From an uncultured bacterium (lineage in GTDB: Bacteria > Verrucomicrobiota > Kiritimatiellia > UBA8416 > CALETX01), in assembly GCA_937920455.1 (NCBI GenBank), contig CALETX010000310.1:1-6079 (forward strand): a stretch of DNA of 6,079 nt, read 5' to 3'. The notes beneath the pieces are model-generated. The model saw nothing but the letters and a program-made list of their open reading frames with translations. It was not told where the DNA came from and did not search any database. Of this stretch, positions 1-6,079 are shown one piece after another (within the stretch, counting starts at the first letter, position 1; the number at the start of each line of letters is the position of its first letter). Made by a program: the position numbers and the translations under genes.

Positions 1-2302
1 CCTCAAGAACGGCGGAGGATGGTTCCCACTCGGCGCGCAGACTGATGCTGCCATCGGAGATGTCTGTATATCCGGAATGTATGAGTCCGGCAGCCGGAAT
101 GAAGACTGATCGGTCCGTAGGAGGAAGGTCCCATTTGCGGCACGAAAGGAGCGCGGAATCAAGATCAACCGAGCCATTCTCAAGCGTGACGACCGTTTCG
201 GCTTCAATATAGTCGGAGCAACCCCAGGTGAGCGATACCCATGTCCAATCGTCGCTTTCCACCCGACAAGAAGCACTATGCGATGGTTGCCCGTCGCTTC
301 GCAATGTTGCTCGTATTGTGCCGTTGCCTCTGGTTCGCACCAGCAAGGCTGTTTCCTGAACGCAGGGGTAGCGATATGTCGGAATGACAACATTTGCATT
401 CGTATTGTCCAGTCTGACGAAGCATCCGCCAGACGCCGACTCATCTATCATTGCCGCCAGGCCGGGTGGTGGATGCGACTCGAATTCGTGCACAGATGTT
501 GGCGCAATTACCGGCCAGTCTGGAGGTTGCGGATGCTCGGCGACAGGCTGAGTCTGAATTCGAAACGACCATATTGGGCCGGATTGGCAAAGCAGTTTCA
601 GGCGCGGATTGGCCAGGAGGCCGGAAAGCGTCAGACCGCCAGAAAAAGGGCTGATTTTTTTTTGGAAGAGGTCTTCGTGGAAAACAATCCATGAGATTCC
701 TCGGGACGACAGCCAGTCCAATTGCGAGTCGGAGAGAACACCGCGATTTGCAGAACGGAGCGGCTCATAAACCTTTTCCCTGTATCCGGCGGGCGGCGCA
801 GGGCTGTAGCCATTCACGAGACGGATTCTATATAGCGAAGCATAGTGTAGATACGGCGAGCTCCAGGTGGATGTGCCAGGCCAGATGGGCACCACAAGAG
901 CGCGCGGGATTGTCTCGCGGTCTGCTGCGTCATTTGCGACTGCCAGATAAGCGGGCTCTTCGTCCACAACCAGCGATATTGTGGGGCGGACGACGATGCT
1001 GAATTCTGCCAGGAGGGCAGCGGAGGTCAGTAACGGGAAGGCGAAACGCCATCTGTAAGAGGAACGCAGGACGCTGAAGTGTGCTGTTGCAATGGCAAAG
1101 GCAAGAGCGAGGAGGGTGGGCATTAGGGCGAAAATCTTAGCTGGCTGGCGGACGTGTGATATGGGCCTGATGACGTGTCGGGCGATTCGGAAAACAAGTC
1201 CTTGACCAGGGCCGCGCATACCCGATGCCATGACAGCCGCCAGGATAACAGTGCCGCCAATAAGCAAGAGGGCTGTGCCGGCCGGAAAGAATCTGCGATC
1301 GCGTGCCATGCGCCAAAGGGCGAAGGCAAACGCAGCGGTCAGTATTGTTGTGCAACCCCAACCGATATAAATGTGAGATTTAACACCCGCTTCGCCTAAG
1401 CCAAGGATTCCTTCCAAGGGGTGGGAAAAGAGAAGTACTTCTCGGATTGGCCATTGCGACGGCAACAGGGAGACGCTTTGGTCAACATGCCGGACGAAAT
1501 AATAAGATGCGGCGATGGCCGCGGCAGGCAATGACGCCACTGCGACTGAGCGCCAAAAAGATTTGAGGTCTGAAAAGGGGAACGCTTCAGCGTGCATCAT
1601 GCCCAGGAGAGCCCACAGAGGCATCGAGAGAACTCCAAACATGAAAGTTGCCTTGTCGGTCCACGAAGCCATGACAAATGCAAATGCGGCAAGCAAACCG
1701 GCCGACCATTTCCTGACGGCGAACGTATCGAATGTGCTGATTGCTATTAGAGGCACCCATGCCATGGCAAGCCCTGTAGGGCTTCCGCCGAGCATAGATA
1801 TCCAGCGATACGGGAAGGCAATATGCAGAATCGTTGCCGGAACTATAATTTCCCACCTGTCGGTGAATCTTCTGCAGAGATTTATCATTGCGGCGGCAGA
1901 AAGCCAGAGACCAAGAAACTGTACCGCATTCCAGCCTAACGCCCTGCCCCCCAACCATCCGACAATCGAGTAAACAAGGGAAAAAGGAACGTAATACGAG
2001 TCGATATCCCGCCTTGCTTCGTCGTTGCCGTCATTGAACTCGTATAGATTATAGAATAATGGTGTATTCCCTGCTACCATGTCGCCAGCCAGCCAAAAGT
2101 GATATAGGAGCTGAAGAGGGTCGCCTGGTATCATGGTCCTGACAGCGCCTTTTTCTACATTGTGCGCAGAGATGGCGATGCCGTGCTTTGCGTATTTGGG
2201 AATGGGCCATCCGATCACTATCCATACAATACCGGCAAGGACCAGTGGGAGAAGGAACCTGACGAGGTCTTCGGCGAAGGAATATTGGATGTTTCGGTTC
2301 AC
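1..2302 (-). CDS. GT-C/YfhO-like polytopic membrane protein with extracytoplasmic carbohydrate-binding-like tail (C-terminus cut by window edge)
   Basis: Reading the minus strand from the GTG at 2302 gives 767 codons without a stop, running off the left edge. Residues 13-31 form a first transmembrane helix. A predicted external loop (about 32-104) follows, with G60-D61-P62 and a PLFYN motif (81-85). About ten further hydrophobic segments lie between 105 and 437. An R-Q-P-A-K motif (385-389) before a helix, an NGYSP motif (497-501) and a 'LDWLSSRGISWIVFHED' stretch (528-544) are the kind of landmarks seen in large bacterial families of predicted GT-C glycosyltransferases and YfhO-like proteins that use polyprenyl-phosphate sugars. 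From about 600 the chain is soluble and beta-rich; residues 620-722 resemble a CBM6/35-type jelly roll, and a second module may begin near 733. The start is set by the GTGA overlap with the upstream pyruvyl transferase gene and by the need to include helix 1; no Shine-Dalgarno is visible, fitting coupled translation. A nine-A run (positions 655-663) lies in codons 547-550 without breaking the frame. The family call is from motif style only; sugar donor and acceptor are unknown. Confidence 0.85.
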   Translation of the reverse strand, partial: MNRNIQYSFAEDLVRFLLPLVLAGIVWIVIGWPIPKYAKHGIAISAHNVEKGAVRTMIPGDPLQLLYHFWLAGDMVAGNTPLFYNLYEFNDGNDEARRDIDSYYVPFSLVYSIVGWLGGRALGWNAVQFLGLWLSAAAMINLCRRFTDRWEIIVPATILHIAFPYRWISMLGGSPTGLAMAWVPLIAISTFDTFAVRKWSAGLLAAFAFVMASWTDKATFMFGVLSMPLWALLGMMHAEAFPFSDLKSFWRSVAVASLPAAAIAASYYFVRHVDQSVSLLPSQWPIREVLLFSHPLEGILGLGEAGVKSHIYIGWGCTTILTAAFAFALWRMARDRRFFPAGTALLLIGGTVILAAVMASGMRGPGQGLVFRIARHVIRPISHVRQPAKIFALMPTLLALAFAIATAHFSVLRSSYRWRFAFPLLTSAALLAEFSIVVRPTISLVVDEEPAYLAVANDAADRETIPRALVVPIWPGTSTWSSPYLHYASLYRIRLVNGYSPAPPAGYREKVYEPLRSANRGVLSDSQLDWLSSRGISWIVFHEDLFQKKISPFSGGLTLSGLLANPRLKLLCQSGPIWSFRIQTQPVAEHPQPPDWPVIAPTSVHEFESHPPPGLAAMIDESASGGCFVRLDNTNANVVIPTYRYPCVQETALLVRTRGNGTIRATLRSDGQPSHSASCRVESDDWTWVSLTWGCSDYIEAETVVTLENGSVDLDSALLSCRKWDLPPTDRSVFIPAAGLIHSGYTDISDGSISLRAEWEPSSAVLE
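2299..2302 (-). promoter_or_regulatory. GTGA stop/start overlap (translational coupling)
   Basis: On the minus strand the TGA stop of the pyruvyl transferase gene (2301-2299) overlaps the GTG start of the membrane protein gene (2302-2300). The bases just upstream of the GTG contain no purine-rich Shine-Dalgarno, so re-initiation by ribosomes finishing the first gene is the likely mode of translation. This junction decides the start of the downstream gene. Confidence 0.75.
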
Positions 2303-3522
2303 GAATCGGATGGGTTGGCGTTTTGGAATAAAGCGTCAATATCATCGCCGCGATCAAGCGCGGCCACTACCCGGGCGGCGGCGAGAGCTTTTGTTTTCAG
2401 GCGTGGTATGCGATTCTGCAGATGAGCACGCAAGTCGGCCTTTCGGGCCCAGCCGCGCAAGATGTGCTGGGCGACGCTATGTTCAGAGAAATCTTCGAAA
2501 CCCATGCTGAACTCACGGAGTCCCAGAGTGGAGTAGTAATGATGCACTTTAGGCTGATAAGCAAGGCCGATTATGGGCGTCAGTTCCGATGACGCCATGA
2601 TCATGGCATGGAGTCTCATGCCGAAGAGCATAGTCATGCGTCGCAATATGCCCTTTATCTGCAGGTGATTGAGATGGACGTTGCTGATCAAAATGGGTTT
2701 CAGGCGGCGGTCGAGGCGGGAAATGAGTTCCTTTGATATCGGGACATCAGCATGCTGCGTGGTGATGACTGCGACTTGGCTTACGATTTCATTAAGGGCG
2801 CGATTCGCGCCGGCTGCGTATATTGCCAGGAACTTCTCCCGTCCAAGCCGCGGAGCATTGGCATGTGCCCATGTGTCAATGTAGTGGTTGATATTGAGGG
2901 CAAGTATTTCTTTTTCTGGATCAAGTCCGGCCTGGCGGAGCAAAATCAGCACGCTTTCGTCGGGAACCGACGGAGCGTTCAGCGCGGCGTCGGCGCCGAG
3001 AAGTATGCGCGGATTGGTAACGCCGATGTCTTTGAGAATAGCGAGGGAATCCTCGTCACGGACCGTTATAAAGTCCATCATATTGGAAAGGTCGCGAAGC
3101 ATACGGCATCCGGCGGATGTGGTGACTGGTCCGGCCCCGACATTGTAAAATCCCATACGCCGGCCCATTTTTTTTGCAATGGGCAGAAAGAGATAGAGGG
3201 TGGACATGAAGTTGAAGAGGGGGTTGAAAAGCGAGCGATCGAAGAGGATGGCGTCAAAGACAAGAGTGATATCGGTGCCTCGGATCGAGTTCCAGGTTGG
3301 AAGGCCCAGCATTTTGACAGAAAGGTTCCAAGGGAGAGTTGGAACGGGGGTTATGTTATCCGTGTAGTGATTCCTGATATACGATGGGCGAATTGTCGGT
3401 ACCTCGTAATGCAGGCGTCTCCCGCAGGCAGCGTCCACCGAGGCAGCAATGGCTGCGATCAGGGCTGCATCACCTGAGTTGCGTCCTGAGGAAGATCCCA
3501 AAAGTGTTGCGGAACGTAACAT
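2299..3522 (-). CDS. Polysaccharide pyruvyl transferase family protein (CsaB/WcaK-like)
   Basis: A complete 407-residue protein that fits the polysaccharide pyruvyl transferase family (PF04230). Known members move a pyruvyl group from phosphoenolpyruvate onto a sugar hydroxyl of a cell-wall or exopolysaccharide glycan, usually on the cytoplasmic side. Visible landmarks are an N-terminal glycine-rich segment with N15-S-G-D18 (9-20), a central GAGP motif (129-132) followed by V-R-D-E-D-S (154-159) and a D-I-G-V segment (165-168), and the family hallmark GMRLHAMIMA (301-310) followed by Y322-Q-P-K-V. There is no signal peptide. The ATG at 3522 is chosen because the glycine-rich motif begins directly after it and an in-frame TAG lies five codons upstream; the Shine-Dalgarno is poor (GAGAG abuts the ATG). 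It is first in a two-gene minus-strand unit and overlaps the membrane protein gene by four bases. An eight-A run (3168-3175) encodes K117-K118. Family assignment is firm; the sugar substrate, and whether the donor is pyruvate, cannot be told from sequence. Confidence 0.9.
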   Translation of the reverse strand: MLRSATLLGSSSGRNSGDAALIAAIAASVDAACGRRLHYEVPTIRPSYIRNHYTDNITPVPTLPWNLSVKMLGLPTWNSIRGTDITLVFDAILFDRSLFNPLFNFMSTLYLFLPIAKKMGRRMGFYNVGAGPVTTSAGCRMLRDLSNMMDFITVRDEDSLAILKDIGVTNPRILLGADAALNAPSVPDESVLILLRQAGLDPEKEILALNINHYIDTWAHANAPRLGREKFLAIYAAGANRALNEIVSQVAVITTQHADVPISKELISRLDRRLKPILISNVHLNHLQIKGILRRMTMLFGMRLHAMIMASSELTPIIGLAYQPKVHHYYSTLGLREFSMGFEDFSEHSVAQHILRGWARKADLRAHLQNRIPRLKTKALAAARVVAALDRGDDIDALFQNANPSDS

Positions 3523-3589
3523 CTCTCGGATAAGCTAAACATTTCACGGAATCGGGCAAGCGTTTAACATAACTACGGTGGATTCTTTT
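3523..3589. promoter_or_regulatory. Divergent intergenic region, presumed bidirectional promoter
   Basis: Only 67 bases separate the minus-strand pyruvyl transferase start from the chosen plus-strand start, so promoters for both directions must lie here or reach into the coding ends. A weak plus-strand candidate is TTTCAC (3542-3547), then 17 bases, then TAACAT (3565-3570), which matches the -10 consensus at four of six bases but has a poor -35. No convincing sigma-70 pair was found for the minus strand. The region is more AT-rich than the flanking genes. GGTGGA (3577-3582) is the probable ribosome-binding site for the ATG at 3590. Confidence 0.4.
3529..3573. repeat. Imperfect inverted repeat between the divergent genes
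   Basis: The left arm GATAAGCTAAAC (3529-3540) and right arm GTTTAACATAAC (3562-3573) match as inverted copies at 9 of 12 positions, with a 21-base spacer. Arm centres are 33 bases apart, about three helical turns. This could be an operator for a dimeric regulator, or simply mirrored AT-rich promoter elements for the two genes. Chance similarity is possible because the arms are AT-rich. Confidence 0.35.
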
Positions 3590-5692
3590 ATGGCAGACAA
3601 TTCCAAAGGCAGCGGGGGAACGGGCGCAAGAGTTTTGTACTGGGTGTTCAGTCTTGGCGTCACGGTGGGAATCTTCACATATTTACTGCGAAATGTTTCG
3701 CTTGGTGACGTATGGGACCTGATAAAAGGCATAAACAAGGCTGGTGTTGCCTGTTTTCTGGTTCTTTCATTCGCGATGAGTTTTTTCAGGTTATGGCGTT
3801 ACAAAGTTATGCTTCGTCTGTGGGGTTACGCCCCTCCCTCGGTTGCTTTGTTCCTGGTGGTTCTGGTCCGGAATTTTTTTTCAGACCTTTTGCCGGCCAG
3901 GCTCGGCACGCTTGTTTACATTTATCTGGTGAACACCAGACTTGGCGTGCCATTTGAAGCTGCGGCAGCAAGTTTCTCCTTGGCTTTTATCTTCGACATG
4001 ATTGCCATCGCGCCCTTGATACTCGCCGCCGTTCTCGCCGCTGGCTTGGGGACAGGGTTGCCGCCAGGCGCGCTGCTGGTTGGCGCCGGGGGGCTGTGCG
4101 CTGTGTCGGTTGCGGTGCTTTACGCTTTGCCTTTTCTGTTCCGTATCTCAGGAACTATTGGCCGGAAGCTCAAGCTGTTCGGACAAACGCGAACCGAAAG
4201 GCTGGTGGCGAGGCTTGAGGGAGTGGGTCGAGAGATAGACGCAGCCAGAAAACAAGGCGTCTATGGCCGTCTCCTGTTATTGTCTGTCCTCGTTAGGGTA
4301 GGAAAGTATGCGTCGTTGTATGTATTACTTTATGCGCTGCTTGCGCCGATGGGATATGGGCTGCGGGATCTTCCCGTGTCAAAGGTTTTTCTGGGGATGT
4401 GCGCCGCGGAGGTTGCCGCGAGCACTCCAATTTCAGGGATTGCCGGATTTGGTGTTTATGAGGGCACGTGGAGCCTGGTTTTCAGGCTTTTGGGATTTCC
4501 CGAGGAAATGGCCAATCTGACCAGCATTTCGCATCATCTCTTTACCCAGGTTTACGGCTACGGGCTGGGAGCTTTGGCGCTGCTGGCGCTGCTCCTGCCG
4601 TTTTTCAAGGTCACAGATGCGCGAAAGGCTGAGTTGTTTCCTGGACCCGGACCCTTTAGATTCTACGGTGCCGTTGCATCCGCTATCGCTGCGTTTGCGC
4701 TTCTCATAGCAGGGATTTCAGTACTGGGCGCGGGCAGCGAGAGATGGCAAAGAGCTGCGTGCCATGCCGATGTTCCCAGCAGAGATGAGGAAGACGCTAG
4801 AAGAGAGTTTGACGCAGTTTTCCCAGGTCGTGTGCTTTTTGACTCTAACCGGAGTGGCACTTTCGGCATTTTTTCGATGTGCGCTGACGGTTCGGACGTC
4901 AGACCGATAGCGGACAGCCATTTGCACGAGATGTATCCGGACCCTTCGCCTGATGGAAGACTGATAGTTTTCGCGCGAACCGCGGTCCTGTCGAAAAAAG
5001 CGCCTGCTGAGATATGGATATGCGACAGAAATGGAGGCAACAGTCGAAAACTTGCCGATAATGGCACGTTTCCGACGTTCTCGGGAGATGGCCGACTTGT
5101 CTATTTCGAGCGTGAGCGACGGAAACTGATGGCCGTCAATGTGGATGGCTCGCGCGAACGCGAAATTTTCCCTACCACTAGTGAAGATTGGGGAGATTAC
5201 CAGATTGTGAAGCCGCGTGTGACGGCAGACGGCAGCAAGGTCGTTTTTATTTCAGACCGACGTGGCAGATGGAACCTGTGGTGGGCGGATTTGCGGTCCG
5301 GCAAGGCGTTCCATGTTTCGGACGGATGCGAGGGGGGCTGGTTCTGCGACGGGCGAAGAATTGTCTGGATCAAGGACAAGGGTGTCCGTGAAAGAACTGG
5401 AATTTTTGAATATGATCTGCAGGATGGCCGGATTTCGGAAATCCATGACGGCGACGCCCCGCGCGGCCATGAATATTTCCCAACGCTTGCCGCTGAGGAC
5501 GCTTTTCTGCTGTGGAGCGCATGTCGTCCAGGAGAGCACGATCATCTTGCTGCTGGCTCAAACTATCAGATTTATGGCAAGAGACTTCCTGATGGCAAAG
5601 CGGTGCGTATCACATTTGACGCTTTCAACAATCGGTGGCCAAAGCTGCTCAAAGACGTTCCACCGGGCAGTAGCGGTTCATCAACGCCGTAG
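3590..5692 (+). CDS. UPF0104/LPG_synthase_TM flippase-like membrane domain fused to an extracytoplasmic six-bladed TolB-like propeller
   Basis: Counting from the ATG at 3590 the protein has 700 residues. Residues 15-340 form about eight transmembrane segments and fit the LPG_synthase_TM/UPF0104 family (PF03706; YbhN, AglD and the MprF flippase part). The family-type motifs are an RLWRYKVMLRLWG stretch (67-79), LLPARLGTLVYIY (100-112), TPISGIAGFGVYEG (279-292) and a late SHHLF helix start (314-318). A ninth helix (about 357-381) then places the C-terminus outside the cytoplasm. Residues 413-687 contain six PD40/TolB-like repeats (about 413-456, 457-501, 502-548, 549-588, 589-637, 638-687). Each carries a 'hydrophobic-x-x-D/N-G-x-x-R-x-hydrophobic' strand turn, and several end in SPDG-like loops (SPDG 453-456, SGDG 498-501, TADG 545-548). 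Known UPF0104 proteins move or modify lipid head groups; TolB-type propellers bind proteins or ligands. The ATG is preferred because GGTGGA precedes it by seven bases; an in-frame GTG at 3578 would add four residues but has no Shine-Dalgarno. It diverges from the pyruvyl transferase operon. An eight-T run (3874-3881) lies in frame. The domain calls are strong; the substrate is unknown. Confidence 0.88.
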   Translation: MADNSKGSGGTGARVLYWVFSLGVTVGIFTYLLRNVSLGDVWDLIKGINKAGVACFLVLSFAMSFFRLWRYKVMLRLWGYAPPSVALFLVVLVRNFFSDLLPARLGTLVYIYLVNTRLGVPFEAAAASFSLAFIFDMIAIAPLILAAVLAAGLGTGLPPGALLVGAGGLCAVSVAVLYALPFLFRISGTIGRKLKLFGQTRTERLVARLEGVGREIDAARKQGVYGRLLLLSVLVRVGKYASLYVLLYALLAPMGYGLRDLPVSKVFLGMCAAEVAASTPISGIAGFGVYEGTWSLVFRLLGFPEEMANLTSISHHLFTQVYGYGLGALALLALLLPFFKVTDARKAELFPGPGPFRFYGAVASAIAAFALLIAGISVLGAGSERWQRAACHADVPSRDEEDARREFDAVFPGRVLFDSNRSGTFGIFSMCADGSDVRPIADSHLHEMYPDPSPDGRLIVFARTAVLSKKAPAEIWICDRNGGNSRKLADNGTFPTFSGDGRLVYFERERRKLMAVNVDGSREREIFPTTSEDWGDYQIVKPRVTADGSKVVFISDRRGRWNLWWADLRSGKAFHVSDGCEGGWFCDGRRIVWIKDKGVRERTGIFEYDLQDGRISEIHDGDAPRGHEYFPTLAAEDAFLLWSACRPGEHDHLAAGSNYQIYGKRLPDGKAVRITFDAFNNRWPKLLKDVPPGSSGSSTP

Positions 5693-5711
5693 CGGAAGGG
5701 AAAATGAACGG

Positions 5712-5744
5712 ATGCGCGTGGCTGAAGATTCAATCTCAGCGCAT
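5712..5744. terminator. Stem-loop in the convergent gap, possible bidirectional terminator
   Basis: Positions 5721-5740 fold as GCTG, a bulged A, AGAT, loop TCA, ATCT, CAGC; an outer ATGC (5712-5715) can pair with GCAT (5741-5744) across an internal bulge. It sits between the plus-strand stop at 5692 and the end of the minus-strand lipoprotein gene, whose stop codon falls inside the stem. On the minus strand a short CATTTTCCC stretch follows about 12 bases after the stem; neither side has a strong U-tract, so intrinsic termination is only possible, not clear. Confidence 0.35.
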
Positions 5745-6079
5745 AAGATAGATCGTTTGTTCTGGCGAATCCCTGCCCAAATGCGGATCGAACAGGTAGT
5801 CTCTTATCCTCACGTAATGTGAGGAAACTTCGCCGTAGGATGTCCATCTTTCACCAGTGGCGGAATCCGTCAGGGAAATCCAGCCGTCTGAAGTGATAGT
5901 GCCGGTGAAATTTTGCCCCTCTCCGACAAGGGATGTCTCAATGACAAGATTGCTGCCAACCTGGGTTATATGAGCGGTCAAGTCTACGTGGCGGCCTGGG
6001 CGTTCATAATATCCGGTCCAATCTCCCCTCAGATCGGCATAAACAGGGTCTGGTCCGTTATCGTCTTCACATCCCGAAA
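5736..6079 (-). CDS. Small predicted lipoprotein, N-terminus cut by window edge
   Basis: Minus-strand frame open from the right edge to a TGA at 5738-5736, 113 residues visible. The first complete codons read S-G-C-E-D-D-N-G. S-G-C followed by acidic residues is the end of a lipobox, and the split codon before it ends in TT, so it would encode L, I, V or F, three of which fit the lipobox -3 position. Mature protein from the cysteine would be 111 residues. The body is beta-rich: GDWTGYY (18-24 of the visible part), then alternating strands with G-x-I-x-x-D-G and TDSATGERW turns, resembling a small lipocalin-like or beta-barrel domain. The residue after the cysteine is Glu, not Asp, compatible with outer-membrane sorting under the E. 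coli +2 rule. The signal peptide and start lie beyond the window. Function is not recognisable. An internal TTG at 5981 could be mistaken for the start but would delete the lipobox and the first strand. It is convergent with the UPF0104-propeller gene. Confidence 0.75.
   Translation of the reverse strand, partial: SGCEDDNGPDPVYADLRGDWTGYYERPGRHVDLTAHITQVGSNLVIETSLVGEGQNFTGTITSDGWISLTDSATGERWTSYGEVSSHYVRIRDYLFDPHLGRDSPEQTIYLMR

Noticed and set aside
278..694. A 138-codon plus-strand open frame and several short minus-strand frames in the left 1 kb
   Set aside because: They lie out of frame with the 767-codon minus-strand gene, which gives a coherent membrane protein plus beta domain; these translations are rich in Arg, Cys and Trp and look like shadows.
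1515..1973. A 152-codon plus-strand open frame and a 123-codon minus-strand frame (1587-1958)
   Set aside because: Both overlap the transmembrane region of the long minus-strand gene in other frames and have no membrane or domain signal.
1..2302. The idea that the left region is a decayed gene broken by frameshifts
   Set aside because: Codon-by-codon reading from the GTG at 2302 stays open to position 1 with no stop, and protein character changes smoothly from membrane to soluble.
2752..3477. A 241-codon open frame on the plus strand
   Set aside because: It is antisense to the pyruvyl transferase gene, whose family motifs are clear, and its translation shows no recognisable domain or sensible composition.
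3578..3589. GTG at 3578 as the start of the fusion gene
   Set aside because: It has no Shine-Dalgarno upstream, while the ATG at 3590 has GGTGGA at a good distance; the four extra residues carry no signal. The choice is not certain.
5262..5822. A 186-codon plus-strand open frame crossing the end of the fusion gene
   Set aside because: It is out of frame with the propeller repeats, which continue to residue 687 of the fusion protein, and it runs antisense into the lipoprotein gene.
5736..5981. Lipoprotein gene starting at the internal TTG at 5981
   Set aside because: The frame is open upstream to the window edge and contains a lipobox cysteine and the GDWTGYY strand, so the true start lies beyond the right edge.
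1..6079. tRNA, rRNA, CRISPR, insertion sequence or transposase
   Set aside because: No clover-leaf, regularly spaced repeats, terminal inverted repeats or transposase-like frames were seen on either strand.

Overview
The window holds four genes, two of them cut by the window edges. All four look like cell-envelope genes of a Gram-negative-type bacterium: lipid-linked glycan handling, surface sugar modification and a lipoprotein. The protein style suggests the PVC group (Lentisphaerae/Kiritimatiellota/Verrucomicrobia): a large membrane protein with beta-rich extracytoplasmic extensions, GTG starts, and a small 'GDWTGYY' lipoprotein. The placement is an inference; there is no phylogenetic marker here.

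Layout from left to right. Positions 1-2302 (minus strand) are one uninterrupted reading frame of 767 codons that runs off the left edge. It encodes a polytopic, GT-C/YfhO-like membrane protein with a long extracytoplasmic tail that includes a carbohydrate-binding-like beta domain. Because its stop lies outside the window, a search for complete ORFs finds only out-of-frame fragments here. Positions 2299-3522 (minus) encode a polysaccharide pyruvyl transferase family protein. Its TGA overlaps the GTG of the membrane protein in a GTGA junction, so the two are almost certainly co-transcribed and translationally coupled.

A short divergent intergenic region (3523-3589) with an imperfect inverted repeat separates this operon from a plus-strand gene (3590-5692). 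That gene encodes an uncommon fusion: a UPF0104/LPG_synthase_TM (YbhN/AglD/MprF flippase-like) membrane domain followed by one more transmembrane helix and six TolB-like beta-propeller repeats. A convergent gap with a stem-loop (5712-5744) separates it from the 3' part of a minus-strand lipoprotein gene (5736-6079). The right window edge cuts that gene within its lipobox.

Working model (inference): the GT-C-like protein and the pyruvyl transferase build or decorate a surface glycan. The UPF0104-propeller protein may move a lipid-linked intermediate or sense the product on the outer side of the membrane. No RNA genes, CRISPR arrays, insertion sequences or transposases were seen. Apart from the two short intergenic regions the window is fully coding.
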